Assembly (NCBI GenBank): GCA_002224055.1
Contig: AZLU01000101.1
Span: forward strand, 62,001 to 126,000
Source of the DNA: Pezizomycotina sp. ARF18
Lineage: Eukaryota; Ascomycota
Reading direction: 5' to 3'
DNA length: 64,000 nucleotides
Shown here: positions 35,398-46,585 of the stretch, piece after piece
How the letters are laid out: each line of letters starts with the position of its first letter
Numbering within the stretch: the first letter of the stretch is position 1
The notes under the pieces: model-generated
What the model was told of the DNA's origin: nothing
The model's input: only the letters and a program-made list of their open reading frames with translations
Databases searched by the model: none
Translations under genes and position numbers: made by a program

Positions 35398-37737
35398 TGT
35401 CGTCGTGCAGAGTGCCCCACCCAAAATGACGGTCGTGTATATAAAGGGACCTTCTCCAACCTAGCTACAGCTCTAACATTATAAAAATAACGCGGCCGGT
35501 CGCCTATAGTGCGCGGTCGTCAATTACTACTACCACCTACCGTATTCACATAGCATACAGCATATAACAGCTACGCGGCCAAAATCAAAAACGCCGGCTC
35601 ATACGTCAAATTATTATAGATTATAGCACAGGTCCGTATCTCGACAGCGGCCAAAAAAGATACCAGGAATACACTACGACTATTATAGATAAAGTTACAG
35701 GCGTTAAGGCAAAGAGACGGCAACAGCTACAAAAATTATTACAATAATACAACTACGACAGACAAAGCATAGATACAAACGGACATCTAGTGGCCGAGAA
35801 AATACTAAGCAAACGAACATAAAAGCTAGTAGCTCCCGCCGAAGAGCAGAACATAATAAGAATAAGAAAAAAACAACAGACAGAAAGGCAGACACAAACA
35901 GATTAATATAAAAGACCCTATTTACTTATTTTTATAATTTTTTATACGGCGGCATTCACACGAGGAAGATCAAAACACAGCGCAAACATACATAAAAGAC
36001 GGAGATCTACCAATCTACTTGCTTTTCAGCACAGCATACCCTTTATACACCTAGACTCCGAAGGAGGTAGGTACACGCATTATACGCCGGCGAACTTGAA
36101 AATCAAGCACGACTCGCCAAAGACGTTTAACTATGCGAAGGCACGGGAGAAATTACTATCTTACTTAGACGACACTAATACGCAGTCTATTATTTACGGG
36201 GATAAATTACAAAATCGACTAAACTACGAGAAGGCCCTATAAACTAATATAGCCTTCCGAGCGGCAGAAGGTTAAACCGATAACACCCGGCACCCGCGCC
36301 GTATTATCTACAGCACCAAGTAGACAGTCCTCGGCAGGACCTACCATCGCCACAGTAGCCCGCCTATAGTACCGTCCGCGAATCTTTAGGTAGTACGACA
36401 GGAACAGGCCTTAGAGGAGACCAACATAATCTAGCAGCATTAAGTCTGCTGGTGCGGCAGCAGCAACAAGGCCCTCAGCCAGGGAGGCCGACGGCACCAC
36501 CAACGCAGCAGCAGTCGTCGCGGGGAGGATTCCGAAATGCCCAATTTGTCGGCGGGAATGCGCCTCCCACAGGACGCGCGCCAGAGCCTAGGAACCCAGC
36601 ACCACCATGCCTACCGTCATCCTTCAGCAGCTTTCGAGCACCTGGCGACAGAATTCGACGACGTTATAAAGCTACAGGCCGTCTAGTAGTACTGTAGTTC
36701 TTACTATAAGCGCTACTAGCGTATAGCGGCCCTTAGTAGCGCTAGTTTATAATAGGCCTTTATTTCTACGTAGAAGTAGTAATATAAGTAGTAAGATTTT
36801 AACTAATAATATTATACCAATTAGTTCTTATAGTATCTTATATAGTAGTAATAGACCTATACCTATTAATTATTACGTAGTATTACGATATAAGTATGGT
36901 ACTCGTTAAATAAGATACTCTCGATAGTTATACTCGCGCCCTATAGTTTTTAGAAGGTATTAGTTAAAAATAGACTATAAGATTATAAATAAAAGTATTT
37001 ATATTAATAAACTAGCGATATTTAATTATAGTAGATTACGTAGTAAGATACTAACTCTATTAAAAAAAAAAAGAATACCGTCGAAAATCTATACGACCGC
37101 GGATTAGCACTTACGGCGGTAAAATACCTAGTAATATAACTTAAAGAGAATAGTCCCGATTTCTTATACGTCGGTAGAGGGCGGTATCTAGCGCTAGATT
37201 AGGTAGTTTTAATTATTTTATTATTTTATCGATTTCTCTAGTTTTTACTAGTATTCTAGCTACGATAGCGTATGGATATAAGTCCAAATATTACTAGTAT
37301 TAGCAGTAGACTTAATATAAGACGGCGGTAAAAATAGTAGGTAGGCTATAGATAGATAGGCAGCTACATTTTTAGCTACATAGTAGTAGAGTATAAAGCG
37401 TACGCGCCGTATTAATTTTCTTTTATTTCTTATTTTATATCTAGTAGATTTTATAGCTAGTTTAGAGTTTAACAGGTTTATAGGCTCTAATAGATACTAT
37501 ACTAGCGGTATTAAGAGTATTAAGGGACAATACTCTAGGTAGGGTAGTATATCGTCATACAGAGTACCCGCACCTAAAATAACGGTCGTATATATAAAGA
37601 GGACACCCAAAATGACGGTCGTGTATATAAAGGGGACATTCTCCCACCTAGCTAGGTCTTAGTTTAGGAGATTTATTCTATTTTTCATCTATAATAGTGG
37701 TAGTTGCTTTTCATAGCGACTGCATCGCACTACAACA
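35398..37737 (+). mobile_element. Decayed LTR retroelement (short-LTR family, non-autonomous or deleted)
   Basis: The left end TGTCGTCGTGCAGAGTGCC and right end ...CACTACAACA match the solo LTR at 20072. The whole is flanked by a 4-bp direct repeat ATAC (35394-35397 and 37738-37741), which fixes the borders. The left LTR copy matches only over its first 70 bp or so. The right side carries two LTR heads in tandem (from 37550 and about 37604), the second much better preserved. The 2.1 kb interior is too short for a full element. It includes a Gln/Pro/Arg-rich gag-like stretch near 36450-36690, and the part from 36700 is heavily converted to TA-rich sequence as in RIP. The element is broken many times over. 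Family is unassigned; Copia-like is a guess from the small LTR and target size. Confidence 0.75.
37550..37737 (+). repeat. Right LTR with a duplicated head
   Basis: An older, TA-converted head (from 37550) is followed after about 55 bp by a well-preserved LTR body containing AATGACGGTCGTGTATATAA and ending CTACAACA. It may reflect recombination between an old and a younger copy, or a local duplication. Confidence 0.65.
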
Positions 37738-38724
37738 ATACACAACAGATAAAAGGCCGGGAGAGATTGCTTACCAATGTAATAATAAATAGGTAATAAG
37801 CTGTATAAAAGGGGACAGCGGATTTCTTCCTGCTGACAAAAAGTTTGCGGGCTCAATTCGGGAGAGAAGGATAAAGCGGTTTTTTGTTAGTTGATAATAT
37901 CAAGTGGAAGATGTGTGAGCGGAAAAAGAAGAGACAAGAGAGAAGGCAGATAGATACACTTACCTGGGAATTAATAAATAAATTGTAAAGCCTCCTGCCC
38001 ACCGTATCCAACTGGCCAAAGGCTTCAATATAATATATTTATTATACTTCCATTTTTTTTATTGTTTTTCTCTTTCTCTCTCGCTTAGTTTCCAAGTCCA
38101 CGGAATTAAAAATATATATATATATATATATATATTTTAATATATAATTATTCATTGTCTATCGACTTTCGAGACGGCCACTGACCAGTGGCGAATCGGC
38201 GACGAGGTCACTCTTTGGAGTTAGACCTGCGGTCTTGGGCCACGGGGCTTGCAGGGCGGGAGGGGTACTGTGCCCCCATTCCGTTCGTATGGGGCCTCGC
38301 ATGCAGGGCGGGCTCGGCGTCGACGTCTGTTGCGAGGACCAGCCAGAGCTTGTCTCGGGGCCAGACCGTACGACTGTTCGATCGCTCGGCGTCCCCCGTC
38401 ATTAAGGAGCGGCTGGCCTCTGCGGTCTCGGGGTTGCCGTTTCCGGCCTGCGCGGTGGAGGCGAGGGCGATCGGGAGGTAAGAGCTCCCGATTCGGGGGT
38501 CGGCAAAGCTCATGGGAAGGCTGACTGCTGCTTGCCACCCACCCTCCGACAACTTTGCGCCGCGCCTCGTTGAAAACACCACGCCGGTATACTCTGCCAT
38601 TTAATTCCCTCCGGCAGTTGTTCGCCAACATGCAATAAGTATCGGGATGGGAGGAAGCCAGAACAGCGGAGCCAAAAAAAAAAAGCTTATGGCGGCGATA
38701 TGTTTATCTGAGTGAAGATATTCT

Positions 38725-38759
<35 letters not shown>

Positions 38760-38929
38760 CGGTACCCTTAGCCCCGGCTTTTCAGTTCGCTGAGCGTTAA
38801 CGTTCCGTAAGACGGCGTTTAAACACATACTTAGGGGAGTAGGTACTACGTGCCAGCAGAGATTATCTTCGAGTTGCTAAAAAGGCAGACGTTGTATTAG
38901 ATTGAGAATATTTTAATGTCCCGGTGGTA
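37738..38929. other. Intergenic region with (AT)n, a GC-rich island and a 33-T run
   Basis: (AT)n of about 25 bp at 38110. A GC-rich block at 38180-38610 stays open in several frames on both strands, as GC-rich DNA does, and I recognise no protein in it. A 33-base T run occupies 38727-38759. The GC-rich block stands out sharply from the AT-rich transposon DNA on each side. Confidence 0.45.
38727..38759 (+). repeat. Poly-T tract, 33 bp
   Basis: An uninterrupted run of 33 T, the longest homopolymer in the window. It lies between the GC-rich block and the Tc1/mariner-type MITE. Confidence 0.9.
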
Positions 38930-39602
38930 CAGTCGCTTGACATAATTGTTGGGACACTTTCCTAAAACGGCAATTTCTTCAAGTTCTATAATATTTTTAA
39001 ATTCTCGTAACTCACTCAATTTTTAGCGGATTTTGTAAAATTAAAAATCTAGGTATATTATATAAATAATATTAACATATTAAATTTTATAAAATTTTAT
39101 AATATATTAAATTTTATTATTTTTTTAAACCTTTTATATATAAATAGTATATCTTATCTTTAAACTTATATTACAACATCAATATTTTATAAAATTTTTA
39201 TAAAATTAAAATATATTATAAATAATATATTAATCTAATACATATTCTAATTTTATAAAATTTTATTAAAAATTTATAACGTAATAATCTTTTAAATTTT
39301 ACGTTACTTAAAAATAGCATGAATTTCATATAATTTCGCGTATTTTACATATAAAAAGTGCGTGAAGTACGTGTTTTAAAAATACGTAAAGTATTAAGAA
39401 TTATCACGATATAAGATTTCGATAAATTTTTATAAATTTAAATATATATTAGATTAATATAATATTTATAATATATTTTAATTTTAGTCAATTCTAGCAG
39501 TTCATTATTATTTTATAATTAATTAAAAAGTATAAAATCGTACTTTTGTATGGGAAAACTGCTATTTTAGGAAAGTGTCCCAACAATTATATCAAGCGAC
39601 TG
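38930..39602. mobile_element. Tc1/mariner-type MITE, TIRs of about 48 bp, TA target duplication
   Basis: Left end CAGTCGCTTGACATAATTGT then TGGGACACTTTCCTAAAA; the right end is its reverse complement with about four differences over about 48 bp. The element is bracketed by TA (38928-38929 and 39603-39604). TA plus CAGT ends is the Tc1/mariner signature. The 580 bp interior is strongly AT-rich, with no transposase-like frame. It is either a genuine MITE or a deleted, RIP-altered copy. Confidence 0.85.
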
Positions 39603-41066
39603 TATGCACTTGTTTATGCGCCGACAGAAGCGGGCAAAGGACGGAAGCAGAGGCTGTATATTTTAGGGGCTGGAAACGGAGAAGTTCTACGATCACGATG
39701 ACCTCGCCGGATCGAATCGAATCTACCTTTTTAGCAACTCCTCGCAAAACGTTCTCGGACTTGGATCGACGACGTTCCCTCCGCCCGCGCGGCGAGATAT
39801 CACCGTTGTCGGCAGACGAGAGGCCGAGATCGAAGTCTGAGCGCCAGAAGAAAGCCAGGAAGTCGGGTCATTGTGTGGTTGGTTTTGGTGGGAAGCAGAC
39901 ACATGCGTTTTATTCTGTAGTCTCACCAAGTTGTTCACATGAAGTTGCTTAATTAATTCAAGTTTATTCCTCAATGCACTTCGCAATGCCGCCAAAATTG
40001 GCCCCCCCGCCTTGCTTTATAAAATCTATCTCTGTCGGCCACCTAAATAATATTCTGAATACTTGAGAACGGTGAAAAAATACTTCACGATGCATTTTTT
40101 TTCGACTTCTATTACGCCGGGAATTTGAATCTCCAATCTGTATCATGTATACTTTACTCCCACGTATAGCCTGGAGTGCCTAGTGGATTGGCCTATGTGC
40201 CACATACGGCAAGATTTTGACTCGCTCTCTTGCTAAGCCTTTCCTTTTGCTAGCCTTAAATTTTGGAGTAGAGTGTATTCTAACCTTCTCCGCATCATAG
40301 AAGTATTAAAGTTTTGTTCTTTTTTGTAACCTACTTACATCGCTGTTCTCACCTGGAATATTCTGCCTTACTTCCGTTCAGGCTATAGTAATCATTAGAC
40401 AACCAGATCCCCCTTTGGCTGCCACCACGAACAGGACGCACGTTTGAATGACGATAAGATTACACGATAAGACGAAGAAACCTGCCTCGGTTCTCTCGTG
40501 GGGGCTGGATAAACGGGAATATCGGACGGAAGGCACAGGTAACCGTACCTATTATACTGCCTTGACGCTCGTACCTCTCCTCTACGATATGGTCTTCGAG
40601 GCGGCTGTGCGTAACTTTAACTTTATATCTGTAGCGTGGTTTCTAGGCTGTTTGGGCACGTTTATCAATCAGAGTTTTCTTTTGTTTGACGCTATATTGA
40701 TGGCATATTTGTATATATATGTATGTATAGCGGAATTTAAGGTTATTAGCGTCGTGGCGTTGAGAAATCCTAGAAACCTTTGGACGGGGGACTCACATAC
40801 AAGGAGCCTTTTATTTCGCTGCAGGAAACCAGACGGTCTGGGAACTTTAATATCTCTGGAGATCTGTCTATATAAGTGTCGTCCTCCTGTCTCCGAATTC
40901 TGTAACACGGTCCTTCTTTCTTAACATATCTGCTCTCACTTTTTCTGTCTACTGCAGTACCAGATAACAACTTGACCATCGCGTTTCCTTAGTTTTAATC
41001 CACCGTACGAATATTCACGCTTACCTATCCTCAGCCTAGCCAGTAGTACGAAAAACTTCAGCAACC
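39603..41066. other. Interval without a supported gene; promoter side of the GPI-protein gene
   Basis: A 125-codon frame at 39575-39952 is Arg/Ser-rich and partly inside the transposon end, so I do not call it. The stretch 40448-40924 is open but has no motif. The last 60 bp, with AACATATC and CAGCAACC before the ATG, look like a 5' leader. Confidence 0.4.
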
Positions 41067-41767
41067 ATGTTCTCCATGACCACCCTCCTCTCAAACTTCC
41101 TCCTCCTCGCATCCCCCTTCGTCTCCGCCTACACCCAACCGTCGGCCCCGTCCCCGTCGGCAACCCCTTCACCTTCCTCTCCCACCCCATGATCATAATC
41201 GCCGGCCAAACCTACGACGTAACCTGGAACGTAACCTCCAACCCCCCCGGCACAGTAACGCTCCTCCTCTCGAGGGTCCCACGCCCACGCAACTACACGT
41301 CGTCTACCCCATCGCCGAAAAGATCCCCAATAACGGACTGTTCCGCTGGACCCCGTCTACGGCACTTAACTCTACCGGACCGACGTTCCCGGAGGATACG
41401 GGTTGCAGCTCGTCGTCGATGCGGACGGGAGTTATCAGTATACTGCGTTCTTCGGGATCGATAATCCGGAGCAGGACGCTGCGAAGTTCAAGAGCGAGTC
41501 GGCGACGAAGGCTACCGCGGGCGGTGCTAGCGTTGTGACCGGCGCGGTTAGTACTACGGCTCCCGCTCCTGCTGGGACTAGCACTAGTGCTGCTGCGGTT
41601 GTGGGACTACTTCGACGAGTACGGTTGCGGGTAATAATGCTACGGCTACGGCTACGACGGGCCAGCCTGCTCCGCCTACGAGAATCCCGAGCGGTGCAGG
41701 AGCAGTTAAGGGTGCTTCCGCGTTCGGAGCCGTTGTTGCTGTTGCTGTTATGTCGTTGATGCTGTAG
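41067..41767 (+). CDS. GPI-anchored Ser/Thr-rich wall protein (KRE9/KNH1-type N-terminal domain)
   Basis: The ATG at 41067 encodes MFSMTTLLSNFLLLASPFVS, a signal peptide. The mature part, in shifted frames, reads GNPFTFLSHP, GQTYDVTWNVTSNPPGTVTL, LHVVYPIAEKIPNNGLFRWT, DTGYGLQLVVDADGSYQYTA and FFGIDNPEQ. This is the fold of the Ser-Thr-rich GPI-anchored membrane family. A Ser/Thr/Ala-rich spacer (SAAAVVG, NNATATATTGQPAP) leads to a GPI signal: a small-residue site near SGAGAVKGAS, then FGAVVAVAVMSLML at the TAG at 41765. Such proteins act in beta-glucan assembly or adhesion at the cell surface. About 230 residues with about three one-base frame changes (near 41140, 41270 and 41610). Confidence 0.85.
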
Positions 41768-43281
41768 ATTTGTGATTTTTTTTTTGTTTATTTCCCCATT
41801 GTACTTCTCACGAACAACATTACGATAACTGCCGAAAAATTCAGAAAGCTCGCTCTGCTTTCCGCTCTAGCGATAAAAGGTCTACTGTTATTATCCTGTA
41901 GTTTCTTTCTTTTCTCTCGCCGATTTCACTTGTGATGCTGGCACTTATTTTGCACCTGTCTGAAGATAGTCGTTTAAACATTATAGAGTAATGTAGTAGT
42001 AGTACTAATTAACAGTAATTAAAGAATGAATACAGTGGCGTTCGTTGTGGCGCTTTTTGATTCACAATATCATCACGCTTTCTAGCAAAGGTTCCTCTCT
42101 GAAAAAAGGCCTTCCTTCAAGTCTGGAGTTGATTCTCCATCAACTAAGTAGCAAAACTTCCTGTCATTCCCTAAATTCCAGACTCTCATCAATAAAGCCT
42201 AGACCGTCGGTAAGTTTGCGTTTCATCCTCTGCTCGGCATGTTTAACGGCCCGAGAACCGAACCACACGCGACGACCTCGCCTGAACCATAATGCTTAAA
42301 CCGGGTTTGGTGGCAAAAATGGTCTGACATCGCAAACGAGCACCTGGAGCCGGCGGGAAAGCCGGGCAATTTGTAAACCTGTTTAGAACAGGGCCATTAG
42401 TATAGGCGTACTACTCTATCTGAAATTGGGATATGATATCACAAATATCGTTTTGCGCTAAGTACGGTATCAGTATCAAAGGCCGACTTGAAGAAGAGAA
42501 AAACTTTTATATTTAATTGTTATCAGGTTTTGTGGAGATTAAGGAATTTTGGCTGATTAATTAACAATAGTGTGCTCCACTGGTTTTATCAATCGTATGA
42601 TAATATAATCCAATTCTCTGTCTCTCGCTTCCAGACTCTCCTGAAGTAGATTGAAGCTTTTTAAGAGAGAGAGTTCCTCGATCTGCTGGAAGCCCTTCAA
42701 TTTTCAAACCCATACTAGTACAACAAAAGCTTAGCCATCCCTTGTCATTCGATTGACATCTATGTGGGGCCCAATTCAAGATTGTATTAACATGGTTCAA
42801 GTAGTGGAGATAGTGGAGACGAAGAGAATTGGGTTTCGGTCTGCTAGACTTTGGTTGAGATATTCGGGAAACGAATGTTGCCATGTCCGCATGAGTGTTT
42901 AACATGAGACAGGCTTGCAAGAAGCGACACAATCGGGATATACCGAGACCTCCCAGACTTTAGAGAGGATGGGACGGGCTTTTGGCAAGTGGTAACGGAC
43001 TAATTCAATTTATCTGAATTGCGATATTGCAATTCGTCCACGTGAAACAACGGTGTGGTTCAGGCAAATATATTGCGAAGAACAATTCTCCACGATCCAT
43101 GACATTAGGCTTCAATCGAGAAGCTTTCCTCTCCAGTCTTCCGCAGAACACGGTTAAACCTTCCCGTACTTTTATCACGAAATCCAAGGTGTTTCTGTCC
43201 GTTCCAAGCGTAAATCAGAAACAAATAACCCGCGGAACCGTTCTGACTCGAGAGTCCTATGTAAGGCACCCGCTGGTCTCT
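41768..43281. other. Interval without a supported gene
   Basis: Probable terminator region of the GPI gene (T run at 41776), then motif-free sequence. A minus-strand frame at 42561-42932 is open but not recognisable. Confidence 0.45.
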
Positions 43282-43795
43282 GTATATATTCTGATTGACT
43301 CGGCTGCGGGATTTGCAGCTGCAAATAAAATGTTTTAAAAGTTTGCAAAGTGCAGGTGAATCATATACTAATTCGCAGGCGAGCCATTTACTCATTAAAT
43401 AAAAGTAATGCAAGTGCGCTAGATAAAGAACGTTTGTATAGCTCACCTGCAAAATAACGCAGCCGAGCTATCTATACATGATTTACGAATTTTTATTGAA
43501 AAATCCTAAATAAACTTTTCAACGAGTCTCATATACTTGATTTTTGGTCGAATTTTACAAAAAATTATATGAAAAGGTAGCTAAAGGCTAGCTTTATTAT
43601 TATACTTATATAAAAATACTAACAAAACTTATCCATAGGTTGTGTTATTATGTAATGATATTTAAAATAATTTATTGTAATTTTTCTTATATGGCTCGTC
43701 TACAATTTCGTTAGCAGTGGTATATGTCTCAGCTGCAAGCCAGATAGCCGTCTGCAGCTGCAAATCGGCGCCGCTGAGTCAATCAGAACATATAC
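43282..43795. mobile_element. MITE with TIRs of about 44 bp
   Basis: The left end GTATATATTCTGATTGACTC, followed by GGCTGCGGGATTTGCAGCTG, is repeated as the reverse complement at the right end (…CAATCAGAACATATAC) with six or so mismatches. The interior is AT-rich, with TTTATTGAAA and TATATAAAA-type tracts and no coding capacity. No clear target duplication is visible, so the superfamily is open. Confidence 0.7.
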
Positions 43796-44293
43796 GGCCT
43801 AGTGGCAAACAAAAACCTGAGACCTCTGAAACCGGGGCAATTAGCGAACTATATTCAGATTATCCTACCAGAAGCTATTAAAAATTTTTAAATTTTTTTT
43901 TTGTGATACGTTATGGATGGACAGGTTCATTTGGAGTCTACGTCCTAAATACAATTTGCAAACCCGGAGAAATGGTTCCAACGACATGCAGCGGGACGAG
44001 GACAGGGACAGGGACAGAAGGCCATGATAACGATATGATTATAGCGTTGCTATGTATTCAGATCCGGAATATACCGAGTACTAGCATTCTACCTTGAGTT
44101 CGACTAGGAACTGCGAGATATAAAAGGACAGGGACCGAGCTGGATACCGAAGAAGAAACTCCTCTTGTCATTGTACAAGGATACTTTGATTCATCGACCG
44201 TTAATAGCTCTACTATTATTCTAGATATCACATATTGACACCAACCTCCCATAAACCAGCTCCATTCACTCTACACAAGAAGCGCAGTACATA
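43796..44293. other. Promoter region of the rhodopsin-like gene, with a short repeat
   Basis: A short GGACAG-type repeat (GACGAGGACAGGGACAGGGA, near 43993) recurs as GGACAGGGACC at about 44125. A TATAAAAG box lies at about 44119. No gene is seen. Confidence 0.4.
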
Positions 44294-45523
44294 ATGGGCG
44301 ACTGGGCGGGTAAACAGTACATGGTAAAAAAACACTCCATACCAATCAACCGCTATCAAACAAGTATCGTATTACTAACCTTCACACCATAATTCCTTCT
44401 AGATCTGGCTATGGTCCCTCTTTGGCATTTCCACCTTCTTCGTTATCGCGCGGCTCTATGTGCAGTTCCGCTTCCGCTACCGCCCCTGGCGCGAAACCTT
44501 CGTCGTAACAGCGTGGGTACTAAACCTCGGAACCTGCATTTGCAACTCCATCATGAACGACGTGGGATACTTCGAGGATTCCTACTGGGCTCGCCCGGAA
44601 AGATTGGGCCCCATAGCGAACTACGTGCAGGTTTACACGTGGATGATATCCATGTTCGCGTGCAAGTTCACGTTGCTGTTGTTTTTTGGGGATCTGGTTC
44701 CTAGGCACCTGTTTCACAAGACGTGGTGGTTTATGCTGGGTGTTTGGGTCTTTTGCGGTATTGGGCTGGCTTATCACGTAGGTTTCCGTTGATAATGCCT
44801 TGAACACAAATAGGGTATTCTTTGCTGATGTGACGTAGGTATTGAGCCTGTTATTGGATTGCTTCCCGTTCGACCTTAACTGGGCCGCAGCCAACGCGAG
44901 CTGCAACTTCTCCGCGCCGGTAGTTCTGACCTCTTTATCCTTCCATTTCGTTACCGACCTCCTTGGTATTTATGATCCCCCCCCCTCTCACTGCCTTCTT
45001 TGTTCTTTTTTCCCTTACTTTTTATAAAACTAAAAAGCTAACAACATCGGTAGTATACGCCGTTCCCTTCCTCCTTCTTCACAATCTCATAACCCTCTCC
45101 TGGCACGCCAAAGCCGGCGCTCTCGTTATGTCCGCGCTCGGCCTGTTCAACGTGATCGCAGCTGGCCTGCAGGTCGCATTCTATGCTGAAATCTTCAACG
45201 ACGGCGGGCGGGTTATCACCCTTGCGAGTTCGCAGTGGCTGTTCGTGGCACAACCGAGTACTTGTATCATGATCATCTGCGCGCCCCATTGTAGGAGGCT
45301 GTGGAGGGGTACTAGCGATGATGCGATGAAGAGGGAGAAGGAGGAGAGGGAGAGGCATGAAGCTTTGGGGAGAGCGGGGGATCTAGAATCTGTGAAAACG
45401 GAGGAGCCGGTTGTTGTGCTGAGGGGTGACAGCGTTAGTAGCGCTAGTGGTGAGCACGAGGGTGGTAGCGGCGCAGTTAGTGAGAAGAAACTGGAGGCTA
45501 TTATTGGGAGCCGGAGTCTGTAA
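44294..45523 (+). CDS. Fungal rhodopsin-like integral membrane protein, intact, four exons
   Basis: Exons 44294-44323, 44403-44777, 44839-44965 and 45054-45523 sum to 1,002 nt, an open frame of 333 residues. It begins MGDWAGKQYM, then IWLWSLFGISTFFVIARLYV, RPWRETFVVTAWVLNLGT, a helix-3 region ISMFACKFTLLLFFGDLV, WWFMLGVWVFCGIGLAYH, the family's C-P-x-W...C element as CFPFDLNWAAANASCNF, FHFVTDLLVYAVPFLLLH, and KAGALVMSALGLFNVIAAG. A charged tail (REKEERERHEALG) is probably cytosolic. Introns have GT-AG borders, and the third has a CTAAC branch ten bases before the AG. The family is sometimes a surface sensor; ligand and partner are unknown. It is the only well-conserved multi-exon gene here with no frame break. 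Confidence 0.85.
44324..45053 (+). other. Introns of the rhodopsin-like gene (44324-44402, 44778-44838, 44966-45053)
   Basis: Three short introns of 79, 61 and 88 bp with donors GTAAAA, GTAGGT and GTATTT and acceptors CTAG, GTAG and GTAG. Intron 1 and 2 joins are in phase 0 (...QYM|IWL, ...AYH|VLS). Intron 3 splits a Val codon (DLL|V). Confidence 0.75.
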
Positions 45524-46585
45524 TCACCGCTAGAGAAGGATATATTTGTGTTTGAGGACGATGATTACGCTTTCTTTACAAGTAATATTCCATACTCTGC
45601 GAGTTTTTGCTTGCGCTCGTGATATGTATATACAGTTTTTTCTTTGCCTTTTTGAAGTCCATCAATTCAATAAGTTCACTCTCGCTTCAAGTTGAAGTTC
45701 CTAGATCGTACAACTACAAGATTTCCAATTCTATCAAGTGTAGGTTATCGTCCAAGAATACAAATTATATCGCAAATGCATGCATGGACCTCGTGTACTT
45801 ATAGTAGCCACGCGATGGATATGTACAGTAGACACGATACTTATTAAGGGACAGCAGCCTACGAAATACCGTAGGAATATTCCGCGACCCTAGTATGACG
45901 AAGCGCAGAGTATTGCTAGTCGACATCATCGATACTCACCTGCGTAGATTGTTTCACCGGCCCTCCACGATATTTCGATCTCTGGCTCTCCCGGCGAACG
46001 CGGTCCTTTTCCACCGCCTGAAAACACGCTCTATCTGCTGCTGCCTTCGAAAGCGTCTTTTACCAAGGCTGTCTTAAGGTCAACAGTGTCACTACTACCG
46101 TCTGCCAGTCTCTGATTCTTATCGCGCTTGTGTACTTCACTGCCCGTTCCCATGAGATTGCGGTATGTTTCTCGAAGGTTTGGTCCTTCTTGGAATTTTT
46201 GAAGTCATAATGAATCCGATAGAGGGGTCCGCCAAGAGGCGTCTGCCCACACCTGACGCGCTCCATATGCTGAGGGAAGACATCCCAGCGTTTTCTAAAG
46301 GGTGTTAACAATATCCCTGCCGCCTTCTTAATCTCTCTAGCCAGCGGCGCTTCCATCATTCCGGTTCAGGAAATCTGTTAAGCTCTACGTTGGGTCGAGC
46401 CACAAGCTCAAACGCACACAGATCTTCTGGCCGATATATACGATACACTGACAACAGGAACACCGATGTCGGCTCTGTCGGTATCTCAACCAAACTTTCT
46501 GGGAGATAGCCATCGGTCTTGTGACTTTCATATGGTTATATCCGTCTTGTTCGGTGTGATGCTTCTTCGTTGCATTCATACAAAC
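45524..46585. other. Interval without a firm gene
   Basis: Starts with the 3' UTR of the rhodopsin-like gene. A minus-strand frame at 46060-46359 (APLAREIKKAAGILLTPFRK...) could be the far C-terminus of the NACHT relic but has no motif I recognise. Confidence 0.35.

Noticed and set aside
38208-38631. Open frames of 130-136 codons on the minus strand
   Set aside because: GC-rich DNA opens several frames at once; no domain recognised and frames overlap on both strands.
39575-39952. 125-codon plus-strand frame
   Set aside because: Its start lies inside the transposon TIR and the rest is Arg/Ser low-complexity.
43993-44130. GGACAG repeats as a CRISPR-like array
   Set aside because: Only a few 6-12 bp units, irregular spacing, eukaryotic context.
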